From Conchocele bisecta (taxonomy: Eukaryota; Mollusca; Bivalvia; Lucinida; Thyasiridae): a stretch of DNA of 64,000 nucleotides. Location of the stretch: positions 2,882,975 through 2,946,974 of the forward strand of contig CM055279.1 of NCBI GenBank assembly GCA_029237695.1. The letters run 5' to 3'. The notes under the pieces were generated by a model that did no database searches, was not told where the DNA came from, and saw only the letters and a program-made list of their open reading frames with translations. The position numbers and the translations under genes were made by a program. Positions 34,680-45,514 of the stretch are shown here, piece by piece; the stretch's first letter is position 1, and each line of letters opens with the position of its first letter.

Positions 34680-35405
34680 TATGTCTCATTTTCCACTAAC
34701 ATGAGGGAGACAATAATTGTTGTTTGTGTGGCAGTGCATGAGAATCATCTCCAATGGAGAAAATTCTCATGCTGCCCAAGCAAGTTTATGTTAGGAAATA
34801 AACCGAATATCCCTCCATTTAAGAGTTGCGATCGCAACTTAAATCAAAATCAAAAGCGTCTATAAAAATATAAAACTATCACAGAGTACGCATTTTGGCC
34901 TGGCACCAAATACTGACATATTATATACAAGTATACACGATTACAATCATTATAAATTAGTATAGTAGTACATATCAGATCATTTTCCAGCTCTATTAAA
35001 TAACAAATCTCAACACTTTTAGACTAGCAAACAAGAATAATTGAAGAAACAAATTGGCCGGGCTCTTGAAGTACTCCCCTTATCACATAGCCGTATTTTG
35101 CAGATGGTGATTTTGAAAATCTTCAATGTTTTCTGCAACTGACGTTGAAAGTTGACTTAAATATCAGAGCTCATTCAATTTAAATCAACTTTTGATGTCA
35201 CAGACCTAGAAAAAATGCACTTGTCCATATTGAACAAGTGCTAATTTGAAGAAATGTGCAAATCTACACTGGTCGCAAAAAACTATAAGCCCCATTTCTC
35301 CTGCCACAGCAACAAATACGTTATACTATGGTATTGTAGGCTGATCAGTGACTTCATAACATCATAAGCTCTGTTTTTAATCAATAGCACATAGTCTCTG
35401 AAAAT
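34680..35405. other. Intergenic, no gene seen
   Basis: Contains ATCATCTCCAATGGAGAAAATTCT, a palindromic core reminiscent of the TTAA-type MITE, described here only as arms around CCAATGG at about 34752. One copy of the 79-bp repeat family is at 35255-35310. Confidence 0.35.
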
Positions 35406-35409
35406 AATA

Positions 35410-35612
35410 ACACAAGGCAGATGGATATTTTATCAAACACAAGCCAGATGGACATTTTATGAAACACAAATCAGATGGACATTTTATCACACACAAGATG
35501 GAAGGCATTTTATGAAACACAAGCCAGATGGACATTTTATCACACACAAGATGGATGGACATTTTATCAAACACAAGTCGGATGGACGTTTTATGAAACA
35601 CAAGCCAGAGCT
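35410..35612. repeat. About 30-bp tandem repeat (6-7 units)
   Basis: Degenerate units of CACAAGCCAGATGGACATTT and TATCAAA/TATGAAA repeat across 200 bp. Open frames over this tract are low-complexity artefacts. Confidence 0.8.
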
Positions 35613-36119
35613 CTTGTCTGAACACACATATTGATGAGGATTAGATTGATGCATTCAGTATACAGACTGTATTTAAGCAAAATGTCTTACATTGTGCATG
35701 CAAGGCTTGCCGTCGTTAAATTATTAATTACATTTTGAGAAACATTCACAGAAGTACATTAACCGTCGGACATTTGCCATAAGCACAGCCTCATCAGTGT
35801 TGTGTCTAGAGGGCACCATGCTGGGAATCCCGCGATTGTATCACAGTAACTGATGTCCCCATTCTATTGCGCCATATCCGATGCACTCATATTTTTGCAA
35901 ATTCTGCACATTTCTAATTGCAAGTTACTTGCTGCTGTCATGTTTAGTGCTGTTGGCGTGTTTTGAGCATCGTTATTAAATGAATCACAAAGCAAACCGT
36001 CAGTTAAGTATGACCGATTTCATTTAATCTGAACAAGCATCCACTACTGAAATCTCTGACCATGAGATTGATGTGCCATTCAACCCTGTCGTATCAAACC
36101 CTGTCCCCGACAGATCACC
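35613..36119. other. Intergenic, no gene seen
   Basis: No ORF, repeat boundary or RNA gene was recognised. Confidence 0.35.
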
Positions 36120-36480
36120 AGAAATATAAATATCATGATCTTGTGTAACATGCCCTTTTATTATCATGATTATTGTGGGAAGGAAAAACATTTGACAATT
36201 GTATACAATTTGCAATGGGTATCTACACACCCACATAACACGCATACTAAACATCATGATCTTGTGCCACATGGCCTTCTATTATTGTGGGAAGGATAAA
36301 CATTTGACAATTGTATACAATTTGCAATGGGTATCTACACACCCACATAACACACATAATAAACATCATGATCTTGTGTCACATGACCTTCTATTATTGT
36401 GGTATGGTAAAAAAACATTTGACCATCTATACCATTTGAAACGGGTCTACAAACCACACAATGCCTATAAAAACACACAC
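36120..36480. repeat. About 115-bp tandem repeat (about 3 units)
   Basis: ATCATGATCTTGTGTAACAT, TTATTGTGGGAAGGA, AAACATTTGACAATTGTATA and CAATGGGTATCTACACACCC recur with decreasing identity to the right. Confidence 0.8.
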
Positions 36481-36666
36481 GTAGCATAATACTGTGTAAC
36501 TACTACACGCTGAATATAATTACACACCTATACATCTGTACAAATAAATATGTGATATAGTTGTATATAGAAATGACTAGGGTACAGCAGTATATTCGGT
36601 TAGCATCCAATGAAATGCTTGCAACTGGAATGAATGGGGTCACAATGTGACCACATAGAGCCATAG

Positions 36667-37051
36667 CTCCAGATAAGGTGCGTATTGGCGTATTTTATGC
36701 ACTTATTTTAGCAGAATACGCATTGATTATCAAAAGTGGAAGTACAAAATACTCACAGCAATGTGAAAATACGCATCGATTTTCAAATTAAGTAGTGTTT
36801 GTTTGTTTGTTTGTTTGTTTGTTTATTGGTGTTTAATGTAGTGAAAATACTGTAATAAAGTGGAAAATGTACTATGTTGAGCTGCTAAAAGCAAAAAAGT
36901 GAATTCTTTATTTATTTTTTTTTTTTTTATTTTTATCATTTGTTCCCTATTTAATAAGGAAGAAAATCAATACTACATTTGTAAAAGTAAAATACGCATT
37001 GAATTTGAAATCTGGGGGTATAAGACTCTTTAGATACAGAACTTATCTGGA
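36667..37051. mobile_element. CTCCAGATAAG-family MITE carrying a SINE-tail remnant
   Basis: Ends CTCCAGATAAGG and CTTATCTGGA. Inside, at about 36796-36840, a (GTTT)n plus ATTGGTGTTTAATG fragment of the S2 family interrupts it, giving the relative age of the two insertions. Confidence 0.7.
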
Positions 37052-37330
37052 ATTTCTGCATATGGCATCTTCAGTTATTTTTGTAGGTACAATCTTATAA
37101 TACCAGGGATTGGGATCACGTGGTTTCCAAAATTTTTCCGACATGACGTAATCGGAAACCACGTGATCCCATACCCTGAATACTACACCATCAAAGGTGA
37201 AAAGGTTTTAACAACAGGAGACCATGATCAGAGAGATATAGACTCGTCCGTATCTTCTGTGTGCCACTGGTTTTTGCATTGGGACTTCAAACCAAGGTCC
37301 CGTCTGTGCATGTGGCTGTGACTGGAGAAA

Positions 37331-37650
37331 TTATTTGATTTATTGGTGTATACAGCCTATCAACAGCTAAGGTCATTTAAATTAAATATTCAGCCCTGAA
37401 ATTAGAATCAACTGACCTGGTGCCAGGTCAATACCACACCAAAGTCACTTGACCCCTTTCCCTAAAAGTAATAGGTTTATGAATAAACGTATCACTCATA
37501 CATGGGTATAACCAGACTAAACCCTCACATACACGAATGCCAAAGAAATACACGAGGGCCAAACCAGGTCTCTGTTCGGGATTCCAGTTAGGATGAATCC
37601 CGATCGTTAAATTACCCATCTCATGCTATCACCTGCCACCCACTGCTGGA
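37331..37650 (+). mobile_element. S2 SINE-like element, internally deleted
   Basis: Contains CAGCCTATCAACAGCTAAGG, ATATTCAGCCCTGAAATTAG, CCAGGTCAATACCACACCAA and ends CGTTAAATTACCCATCTCA then CACCTGCCACCCA. The B-box region is deleted. Upstream (37115-37172) is a GGAAACCACGTGATCCC inverted repeat pair. Confidence 0.65.
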
Positions 37651-37730
37651 GAAATGATGCCGATCTAGACTTACACTGATGGCAAAACCCATATGACCCA
37701 TTTTTCCAGTCAGAGCCACACGCGAGTCTG

Positions 37731-37973
37731 GGGCCCGTTTCTCGAAACTTCGTACGTCTAAAATGTTCGTAAGCGCACAATTACGATAGTCTGTACATTT
37801 CACATTAACAATGTTTTCTTGTGAACATTCAGTGGATTTACATTTATTGAGCATAGGCTGCATATGCAGCCTAAGCTCAATAAATGCAAATACATCAATT
37901 GAAATTTACAGACGATCCTAGACTTGCACTTACGAACATTTTTGTCGTACAAAGTTTTAGTGAAACGGGCCCT
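37731..37973. mobile_element. Palindromic MITE, GGGCCCGTTTCTCGAAACTT family
   Basis: The left end GGGCCCGTTTCTCGAAACTT pairs with the right end AGTTTTAGTGAAACGGGCCC. The central TAGGCTGCATATGCAGCCTA is a perfect palindrome. Sister of 32965. Confidence 0.8.
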
Positions 37974-38635
37974 GGTTACAGGTTCTACTGGTATTACTTG
38001 AGGTCTGTAATGTTCTATACAATAGCATTTGCAATCTCTACTTAGCACATATTTTGTGAATTATAAATAACTTTAAGTGACTCTAATCACCAGACAGTGA
38101 CACATGCACGCTAGGACAAATACATAGACGGACAGATGCACAGATGCCATTGTGATCACTAGGCCATGCGCTCAACTCACAGGTATGATGAAAGAATATA
38201 GATATTCATATAATGTATCTCAAATGGACTCGCCACAATCAACGCAACATGAAAAAAAATCCCATAGACTCCATCATATGTTTCTATTATATCCCAGCAA
38301 GATAAAAAGCTAATATCTCAGAACTATTAAGCAAGTGGAATGGGTGATCTATTATTTTGTCATCATTAACACAGAATAAGGATACTTTTATAAAACTGGG
38401 AAACATATCAAACACTGTAGATCCTAATGGGATGGCTAATTACGAGTCAGATCATTGAGATCTATACTGATTGGAAATATTGACAATATGGTTTTCAGTC
38501 AGTTCTGATAAATCACTGAAGTTAGTTTTGATTGGATATAACAAATTTCACCCCATCTTAAGTTTGTGACGGCACTAACATTGTGACCTTGACCTTGGAT
38601 GTCAATTTGATATAATCTCGTTCACAATAACAGAT
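37974..38635. other. Intergenic or 3' flank of the minus-strand gene
   Basis: No poly(A) signal was found immediately downstream (minus strand) of the candidate last exon, and no repeat was recognised. Confidence 0.35.
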
Positions 38636-38930
38636 CTACCTCCACCAATCATCAAGAAACCGAGCTTCTATTCCTGGCTCCATGTCCGGTCGGGGTTGTC
38701 CGACCACCCCCGGTAACCTTGCCAATCGGGGGTAACTGTCGGCCTTGTTGCGCATCGGCGGGCCGGGGATCTGTGAAGGTCGACTGGAGAAGGTCGGGGA
38801 CGGGGTCGCAATGTCATCTGTAGGGGTCGTGCTGGCGCACGGCATGTTGAAAGCCGGGGATACGGGTAGCGGGATCTGTGAGACTTTCTTGTGACGCTTC
38901 CTGCATAGGTTCCTCCAGGACACAAGCACC
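38636..38930 (-). CDS. Candidate last exon of SFI1-like gene
   Basis: A splice acceptor (CCATTTACAG) precedes base 38930. The best frame is open for 97 codons: [18 protein letters not shown], then a Pro/Ser/Thr-rich tail ending in DDWWR and TAG at 38636-38638; GTAGAT there could alternatively be a splice donor. The frame is one base out of phase with the preceding exon (39879-39990 leaves one base, this frame needs none), while the in-phase frame stops after about 37 codons. So an exon is missed, a boundary is off, or the sequence has an indel. The (CCAA)n tract lies just upstream in the intron. Confidence 0.45.
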
Positions 38931-38938
38931 TGTAAATG

Positions 38939-39100
38939 GTTGGTTGGTTGGTTGGTTGGTTGGATGGTTGGTTGGTTGGTTGGTTGGTTGGTTGTTTGGT
39001 TGGATGGTTGGTTGGTTGGTTGGGTTGGTTGGCTGGATGATTTTGGTTGGTGGATTTTTGGATAGTGGTTGGTTGGTTGGTTGGTTGGTTGGTGGGCGAG
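38939..39100. repeat. (TTGG)n microsatellite
   Basis: Runs of GGTTGGTTGGTTGG with interruptions. It yields a spurious minus-strand Pro-Thr-Asn-Gln polypeptide frame. Located in the intron just beyond the acceptor of the candidate last exon. Confidence 0.95.
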
Positions 39101-39563
39101 TCGGTGGGTTTTGGTGGTTGGTTGTAGATTAATTGGCTGACTGGCAGACTGAACCTACTATCGAACTGAACCAACCGACCGACTGATTAATTGGTGAAAG
39201 GTTTTACGTAAATTCAACAGCAAGGTCATTGTACAGGGCATATAGTTTTAACTTGAACAAATGAATGGCTGTGTTATGTGGTGATGGAACATCAGTTTCA
39301 GTTAAAGTTGTAGGAAAAAAGATTAATAGTATTATAATTTTACTAACACGGTCCTAATACAGACCCCACGCCCCCCACCCCACAAAAAATTAAAGCATTT
39401 GCAAAACACACAACATAATATATGACCTACCTAGGGCCCTGGGTCATATGTAATAAATTGTCATCGTTGGCAAATTATCAAAATCGGCACAGAAGTTAAA
39501 AGTTATCGAGAAAATACAAATATTATTACATGTACTAACTTACATATTTATGAAGGTGATATA

Positions 39564-39798
39564 CCGTATTAACCCTAAATATTCGGATCAATTTAAATTT
39601 GCTTTGGGAAACCCCTATTAAATAGGCTATATGTTAGTATTAAATAGGGGTTTCCAAAAACAAATAGTATCCAAATACATACATTGTTATTGTGATTAGT
39701 GAACGACTGCTATACTAACCCTACATATTGGCACGCTCATTGTTGTGGGGAAACCATATATTTATATAATGGTGTCCGAATATTTAGGCGTATTATGG
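39564..39798. mobile_element. TA-flanked palindromic MITE, sister of 34463
   Basis: CCGTATTAACCCTAAATATT left and GAATATTTAGGCGTATTATGG right, flanked by TA. The GGGAAACCCCTATTAAATAG and TTAAATAGGGGTTTCC arms form an internal hairpin. Confidence 0.7.
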
Positions 39799-39878
39799 TA
39801 GCAATAATTTATGTATGTACACATAATATCAGTATATCCTCTTTTGCCAACAGTGGCAATAACATTCCAACAGCTTAC

Positions 39879-39990
39879 CATAGAGAGCGTCTGTTTGCGC
39901 TGGAAAGCTCGACTTTTCTGCACACTTGCGTCGTTTCACAAACTCGAGATGCCATCTTGTCCAGACATCGGTGAGGACGTTCTCCCGCCG
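39879..39990 (-). CDS. SFI1-like gene, internal exon
   Basis: 112 bp between acceptor GACTTACAG and donor GTAAGC. In phase with the previous exon it reads RRENVLTDVWTRWHLEFVKR and then RKCAEKSSF, a basic helical segment with two Trp. One base is left over at the 3' end. Confidence 0.6.
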
Positions 39991-40757
39991 CTGTAAGTCA
40001 TGTGACAAAGATACAGTGGAACCTCTCTAAACCGGTCACAGAGAAAGGTTAGTTGTGCTTAATTTCGATATGTTTCATTGCCCGTTATCTCCGATGTTAA
40101 TTTCTGCTGATGATCACAAACCACTCAAGCGTGTCTTGAAGTATTCATTTTCCTGTTTTTATTTTACAGTGGAACCTCTCGAAACAGGGTGTCCGGTTTA
40201 GAGATGATCCACTGTAGTTGAATATGGTGATTGAAATCAAGCAGCTTGATTGGCTGAGCCTGAGCTGTAAGTTGTGTGACAAAGATACTTGAATACTGTG
40301 CTTGAAATCAAGCAGCTTGATTGGCTGAGCCTGAGCTGTGCTACAGCTCAGGCAATCAATTTGCTTGATGGTGAATTGACAGGGACAATAGATGTTCATA
40401 AACATTGATGATCTTGGCAAGATGAAGACATGTATAAATAATTTGTAATCATGTATTGCATGCATGTATATTTGTATATTATGTTATTACAAAGAGAAAT
40501 AAAAAAAAAATGAAATGAGAAAAACAAATATTAACGCATGTGGTTGGGTTTGCACAAGCCTTGAAAATTTAATTGATTGGGTGCACGACGTTTGATTAGT
40601 CGAGGCTCAGCTCTGTGTTTGTATATTTTCAAAAATTGTAGAATATGCTTTTTACACTACTTTGATACAAATTGTAATAAAATACAAATCTCCTGCCCAC
40701 CCCATTTTATTCTAATATTTCGCTGAGAATCTAGAAACCAATTTTCACTAGCCTTAC
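39991..40757. other. Intron with GATTGGCTGAGCCTGAGCT inverted repeats
   Basis: Two nearby copies of AATCAAGCAGCTTGATTGGC (40225, 40304) and a complementary CAGCTCAGGCAATCAA stretch form hairpins. Also two copies of a GTGGAACCTCTC..AACCGGT-type repeat (40017, 40170). No coding sequence. Confidence 0.5.
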
Positions 40758-40893
40758 CGTGGCTTTAGCTGTGTACAACATGTCCACATTGTGTTTCCAT
40801 CTGTGGCCGTATTTCACCAGCAGCCGCGCCTTGTGACGGCACACCTGTCGCGATACCAGCACCTCCGTCCACCACGATCCAAATACCGTATGG
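40758..40893 (-). CDS. SFI1-like gene, internal exon
   Basis: 136 bp between acceptor ATGATTACAG and donor GTAAGG. It begins with one base completing the codon of the previous exon and reads HTVFGSWWTEVLVSRQVCRH then KARLLVKYGHRWKHNV and ends AKAT. The W-plus-basic-helix pattern matches neighbouring exons. Confidence 0.65.
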
Positions 40894-40924
40894 CTGTAAT
40901 CATATTTTTGTTTTCAGTTTTAAA

Positions 40925-42412
40925 TGTTTATTTCCATACATCATGTACAACCAATACATCAGTTACAAACAGTTTAACAACATGTAGTTACATGTATATG
41001 TTACAAAACAGTTTAAACAACATGTAGTTACATGTATATGTTACAAACGTTTACAACATGTATGTTACAAACAGTTTACAACATGTAGTTACATGTATAT
41101 GTTACAAACAGTTTAACAACATGTAGTTACATGTATATGTTACAACAGTTTAACACATGTAGTGTACATGTATATGTTACAACAGTTTAACAACATGTAG
41201 TTATATGTTACAAACTGTTTACAACAATGTAGTTACATGTATCTGTTAACACAGTTTAATACAAACATGTAGTTACATGTAGTATATGTTACAAACAGTT
41301 TAACAACATGTAGTTACATGTATGTTACAAACAGTTTAATCAACATGTAGTTTCATGTATATGTTACAAAACAGTTTAACATGATGTAGTTACATGTATA
41401 TGTTACAAACGTTTAACAACATGTAGTTACATGTATATGTTACAAACAGTTTAACAACAGTAGTTATATGTTACAAATTTACAACATGTAGTTCTGTATA
41501 TGTTCACAGTTTAACAACATGTAGTTATATGTTACAAACAGTTTAACAACATGTAGTTACATGTATATGTTACAAACAGTTTAACAACATGTAGTTCATG
41601 TATATGTTACAAACAGTTTAACAACATGTAGTTACATGTATGTTACAAACAGTTTAACAACATGTAGTTACATGTATATGTTACAAACAGTTTAACAAAA
41701 TGTAGTTACATGTATGTTACAAACAGTTTAACAACATGTAGTTTATGTTCAAACAGTAACTAACTGTAGTTACATGTATATGTTACAAACAGTTTAACAA
41801 CATGTAGTTACATGTAGTATATGTTACAAACAGTTTAACAACATGTAGTTACATGTATATGTTACACAGTTTAACAGTTTACTATATGTAGTTTATATGT
41901 ATTATGTTACAAAACAGTTTAACAACATGTAGTTACTATATGTTACAAACAGTTTAACAACATGTAGTTCTGTATATGTTACACATCAGTTTACACATGT
42001 AGTTACATGTATATGTTACAAACAGTTTAACAACATGTAGTTAGTTACATGTATATGTTCTTTAACAGTGTTAACAACATGTAGTTACATGTATATGTTA
42101 CAAACAGTTTAACATGTAGTTACATGTATTGTATGTTACAATCAGTTACATGTATATGTTACAATCAGTTACATGTATATGTTCACAAACAGTTTAACAA
42201 CATGTAGTTACAGTATATGTTACAATCAGTTTAACAACATGTAGTTACATATGTTACAAACAGTTTAACAACATGTAGTTACATGTATATGTTACACAGA
42301 GTTTAACAACATGTAGTTACATGTATATGTTACACAGAGTTTAACAACATGTAGTTATTACATGTATATGTTACAAACAGTTTAACAACATGTAGTTACA
42401 TGTTACAAACCT
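40925..42412. repeat. 38-39-bp minisatellite, about 38 units
   Basis: Unit: AACAGTTTAACAACATGTAG plus TTACATGTATATGTTACA. Many units differ by single-base indels, more than in the 79-bp array, which could reflect uncorrected long-read errors. Located in the intron between exons 51870 and 40893. Confidence 0.9.
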
Positions 42413-42414
42413 AA

Positions 42415-42583
42415 TCGTTTGTTTGATTGTTTTTTTGTTTGTTTAATGGTGTTTAACAGCCTATCAACAGCTAAGGTCATGTAAGGCCGGGCAAATGGGT
42501 TCAATCCCGTTTTAACCTGCTGCATTGGGGGAAAATCCCAAAATCAGAACGGAATATTTACATCGAGAATAAATATATTCAGC
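42415..42583 (+). mobile_element. S2 SINE-like element, left part of a copy split by the giant palindrome
   Basis: Begins (GTTT)n, AATGGTGTTTAACAGCCTAT and GGTTCAATCCCG, ending ATATTCAGC at 42583. The rest of the same SINE (CAGCCCTGAAATTAGAATAA, CCAGGTCCATACCACACCAA) resumes at 48085-48140. The TCAGC pentanucleotide at the break is duplicated. Confidence 0.75.
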
Positions 42584-42603
42584 AGTAGTATAGAGGGAGT
42601 CAA

Positions 42604-43840
42604 AATGATACCACCTCCCAATTGTGGATACAGATTTCACACAGACACCCCTTTTGAGACATTATACCATCGCCCAATTGTGGATACGAATTGCACACAC
42701 ATCCCTATTTGGGAAAAGTGTAGAAAGAATTCGTCTCCCAAGAGGCAAACAGAAATGGCAGACGACAATGTTCCACCGCCCAATTGTGGATACGAATTGC
42801 ACACACATCCCTATTTGGGAAAGTGTAGAAAGAATTCGTCTCCAACAGAAATGGCAGACGACAATGTTCCACCACCCAATTGTGGATACGAATTGCACAC
42901 ACACATCCCTATTTGGGAAAAGTGTAAGAGAAATTCGTCTCCCAAGAGGCAAACAGAAATGGCAGATGACAATGTTCCACCACCCAATTGTGGATACGAA
43001 TTGCACACACACATCCCTTTTTGGGAAAGTCGTAACCGCAATTGGGACGAAAACATCCACAATCGTACTACCACCCCAAAATATGCATGGGAAAAAGGTC
43101 GAGAAATCCGCAATTGGGACGCGAGTGGACACGATATCCACAATTGCCCTGGTGCCGTAGGAGAAATTCGTCTCCCAAGAGGCAAACAGAACTGGGACAC
43201 GATATCCACAATTGGGGACTGGTAGTACGAAAGACGACGTTTTGGTCCAATAGTGGATGGGTTCTAGTCCATTCCGCACGGAGCCACTATTTTCTCTGTC
43301 GTATATCCACATTGGACGAAAACATCCACAATCGTACTACCACCTACCCATGGCATACGAGAGTGGGAAAAAGGTCGAGAAATCCGCAATTGGGACGCGA
43401 GTATACACAACTGGGACACGATATCCACAATTGCGCTGGTGCCGTAGAAAGAATTCGTCTCCAAGAGGCAAACAGAAATCCTACCACCCATTTGGACACA
43501 TTTGGGAAAAAGTGTAGAAAGAATTCGTCTCCCAATAGGCAAACAGATATCCTACCACCCATTTGTGTATTTGGGAAAAGTGTAGGAGAAATTCGCCTCC
43601 CAAGAGGCAAACAGAAATCCTACCACCCATTTGGGGAAAAGACAACTCGAACAAAGACAACTTGGAAAACCTCTCTAGAATTGGGTCGAGAAACCCACAA
43701 TTGGGATACGAGTATCCACAACTGGACTGGTAGTACGAAAGACGACGTTTGGTCCAATAGTGGATGGGGGTTCTAGTCCATTCCGCACGGAGAGTCTTGG
43801 AGGTCTCGCCTCGCCACATCCACAATCGAACGCCCAATTG
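42604..43840. repeat. Left-arm subterminal repeats rich in CAATTG motifs
   Basis: Four units of about 100 bp share CCCAATTGTGGATACGAATT, CACATCCCTATTTGGGAAA, AATTCGTCTCCCAAGAGGCA and ATGGCAGACGACAATG. A second set follows with CGCAATTGGGACG, ATATCCACAATTG, AGTACGAAAGACGACGTTTG and GTCCATTCCGCACGGAG. A long open frame (42605-43225) runs through, but its frame is not kept in the other arm, so I treat the region as non-coding, possibly a protein-binding array. Confidence 0.75.
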
Positions 43841-43892
43841 AAGATATGTTTCCCATTGGAATAGACAAACAATTTTGCCAAATCGATCCAAA

Positions 43893-44243
43893 ATGCCATA
43901 CAAGGAATGCGAAAAATGCGGCAAGGGTTTCGACAAACCCGCAAATCTTCGAAGGCACAGGGACCGCAAGAACCCGTGCAGGCCTCCCACGAGAGAGTGT
44001 CCCGGATGTGGAGGGAAGTTTGCCACCTACAAGACTCTCTGGCAACATCGCTCGAACAGGTGTCCCGAGGGGCCAGAAGATAGAACCACAGAGGGTAGCA
44101 AGAAGAAGGCTGCGACCAGGAAGAGGATCCTGGTACTGGAGAGGAGGGTGGTAGAGTTGGAGGCTAGACGGCGGGATGGAAAACCTCGCGAGGGAGCGAA
44201 CATCGACAGCGACGACGACGAGACCGATTGGACAGATATGTAG
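43893..44243 (+). CDS. Two-finger C2HC zinc-finger/coiled-coil protein, left-arm copy
   Basis: ATG at 43893 gives a 116-residue protein. Residues 6-29 form a first finger (C-x2-C-x12-H-x6-C, CEKCGKGFDKPANLRRH), and residues about 36-57 a second (CPGCGGKFATYKTLWQH, then C after four residues). A basic linker (KKKAATRKR) follows, then a short leucine-heptad helix (ILVLERRVVELEAR) and an acidic tail (DSDDDETDW). This layout suggests a small dimeric DNA- or RNA-binding protein. Both fingers are intact in this copy. It sits beside the subterminal repeat array, which may hold its binding sites. It converges with the HTH-like gene in the same arm. Confidence 0.65.
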   Translation: MPYKECEKCGKGFDKPANLRRHRDRKNPCRPPTRECPGCGGKFATYKTLWQHRSNRCPEGPEDRTTEGSKKKAATRKRILVLERRVVELEARRRDGKPREGANIDSDDDETDWTDM

Positions 44244-44598
44244 AGAGAGGGGGATTCCCCCCACCCAATTGTGGATACGAATTGCACACATCTCGACTCC
44301 CAATGGGAAACAAAACCTCTCCCCAGTAGCCACCCAACCCAAATTGTCCACATTGGGAAAGTCGAACAAAAATCGTCTCCCAAGAGCAAAACAAAATCTA
44401 GACCACATCGAAGTTCCCAATAGGGAGTGTTCGAATATTTTCCAAAATGGCTACTCCATGTAGAAAGGGTTGCGCCCTCCAGAGGGAGGGTGTGCGGAGT
44501 CGCTAGTTTCGTTTTTCCCATTCGGCGTACCGGACTGTTTTGCGGAGTGCACGAACTGGGCGTGGGGATCTGGTTTGTTCTTCCAGAGTCTACAAGCC

Positions 44599-45180
44599 TC
44601 ATAGAGACACGAATGGAACACAATGGTTTGCAAACTGCATACACGCGAAAGCAATCCCAAGACACCACTTCGCATTCTCCATCGTTTGCCAAATGTCGTA
44701 CACCTCCAAGTCTTTTTCGCATTTCGGCTCGCTAGCCTCGGATGCACTAGTCTCGGAACCAGTGTCCGAAAACGCGCTAGTTCCAACCTCCACCAAACGG
44801 TCTTCTAGAAGCCCCAAACACGACTCCAAATTCGCCATCAAACGCTCCAAACGAAGTTCCACATCCAGTAGCTTGCGATCCAAACGGTTCCCCAAGAAAT
44901 GCAAACGCGTAGATTCGCCGGCTGGGCGGGCACCTTCTAGAGGGGTATTCGCAAGGGGAGGTTCTTCTAGAGGACCAGGTGTGTCTACATTCACAATGGG
45001 AGGTTCTTCTAGGGGTGTTGTACTGCTAGTTTCGGGAATTGCACTACTAGCTTCGTCCAGAATTTTTTGGAGTCTTGCGCTACCAATTCCGTACTTCTTT
45101 TTGATGTTGCGGGCTGTGGTCGTTCCACGGGTGGAAACAATTTCTCGCATGTTTTTCGGAGACAAGTAGGTTTTCGGCAT
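44599..45180 (-). pseudogene. HTH-like element protein, left-arm copy with frameshifts
   Basis: Starts ATG at 45180 near the loop. It matches the right-arm protein for about 180 residues, then shifts frame near 44655 because of compensating single-base indels relative to the right arm (GCGTGTATGCAG against GCTGTGTATGCAG). It stops at 44599 instead of continuing to the shared C-terminus (LWKNKPDPHAQF, seen in another frame). Probably non-functional or producing a shorter protein. Confidence 0.6.
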
Positions 45181-45300
45181 TGCTACAAAAGCGTCTTTCT
45201 AGACACACGGGAACATGTGTCCAACAGGAAATCTCAAAGTGCTTGGAATGTGCGAGACGCCTGGGGGCGTTCCCAGGAGAAACATATTTTCTACGATTGT

Positions 45301-45394
45301 CCACCACCACTCAGCAATACTCAGCAATACGCAGCAATACACGCAATACGCAGCAATACACAGCAATACGCAGCAATACTCAGCAAGAAAACAC
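45301..45394. promoter_or_regulatory. Loop of the palindrome, (CAGCAATAC)n, between divergent HTH-like genes
   Basis: The unpaired centre consists of CAGCAATACGCAGCAATACA-like short repeats. With about 120 bp of arm on each side it is the only sequence between the two divergent starts (45180, 45515), so any promoter for these genes must be here or in the adjoining arms. No TATA box was recognised with confidence. Confidence 0.4.
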
Positions 45395-45514
45395 GACAAT
45401 CGTAGAAAATATGTTTCTCCTGGGAACGCCCCCAGGCGTCTCGCACATTCCAAGCACTTTGAGATTCCCTGTTGGACACATGTTCCCGTGTGTCTAGAAA
45501 GACGCTTTGTAGCA

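Noticed and set aside
38668..39174. 168-codon minus-strand frame rich in Pro-Thr-Asn-Gln
   Set aside because: Most of it is a (CCAA)n microsatellite; the remainder is a shadow frame of the candidate SFI1-like exon.
42605..43225. 206-codon open frame through the palindrome's left subterminal repeats
   Set aside because: It translates a nucleotide repeat; the corresponding frame is not maintained in the right arm and several antisense frames are equally open.
45215..45514. N-terminal extension of the right-arm HTH-like ORF
   Set aside because: The extension runs through the loop microsatellite and the inverted arm; the left-arm copy begins at the Met equivalent to 45515.
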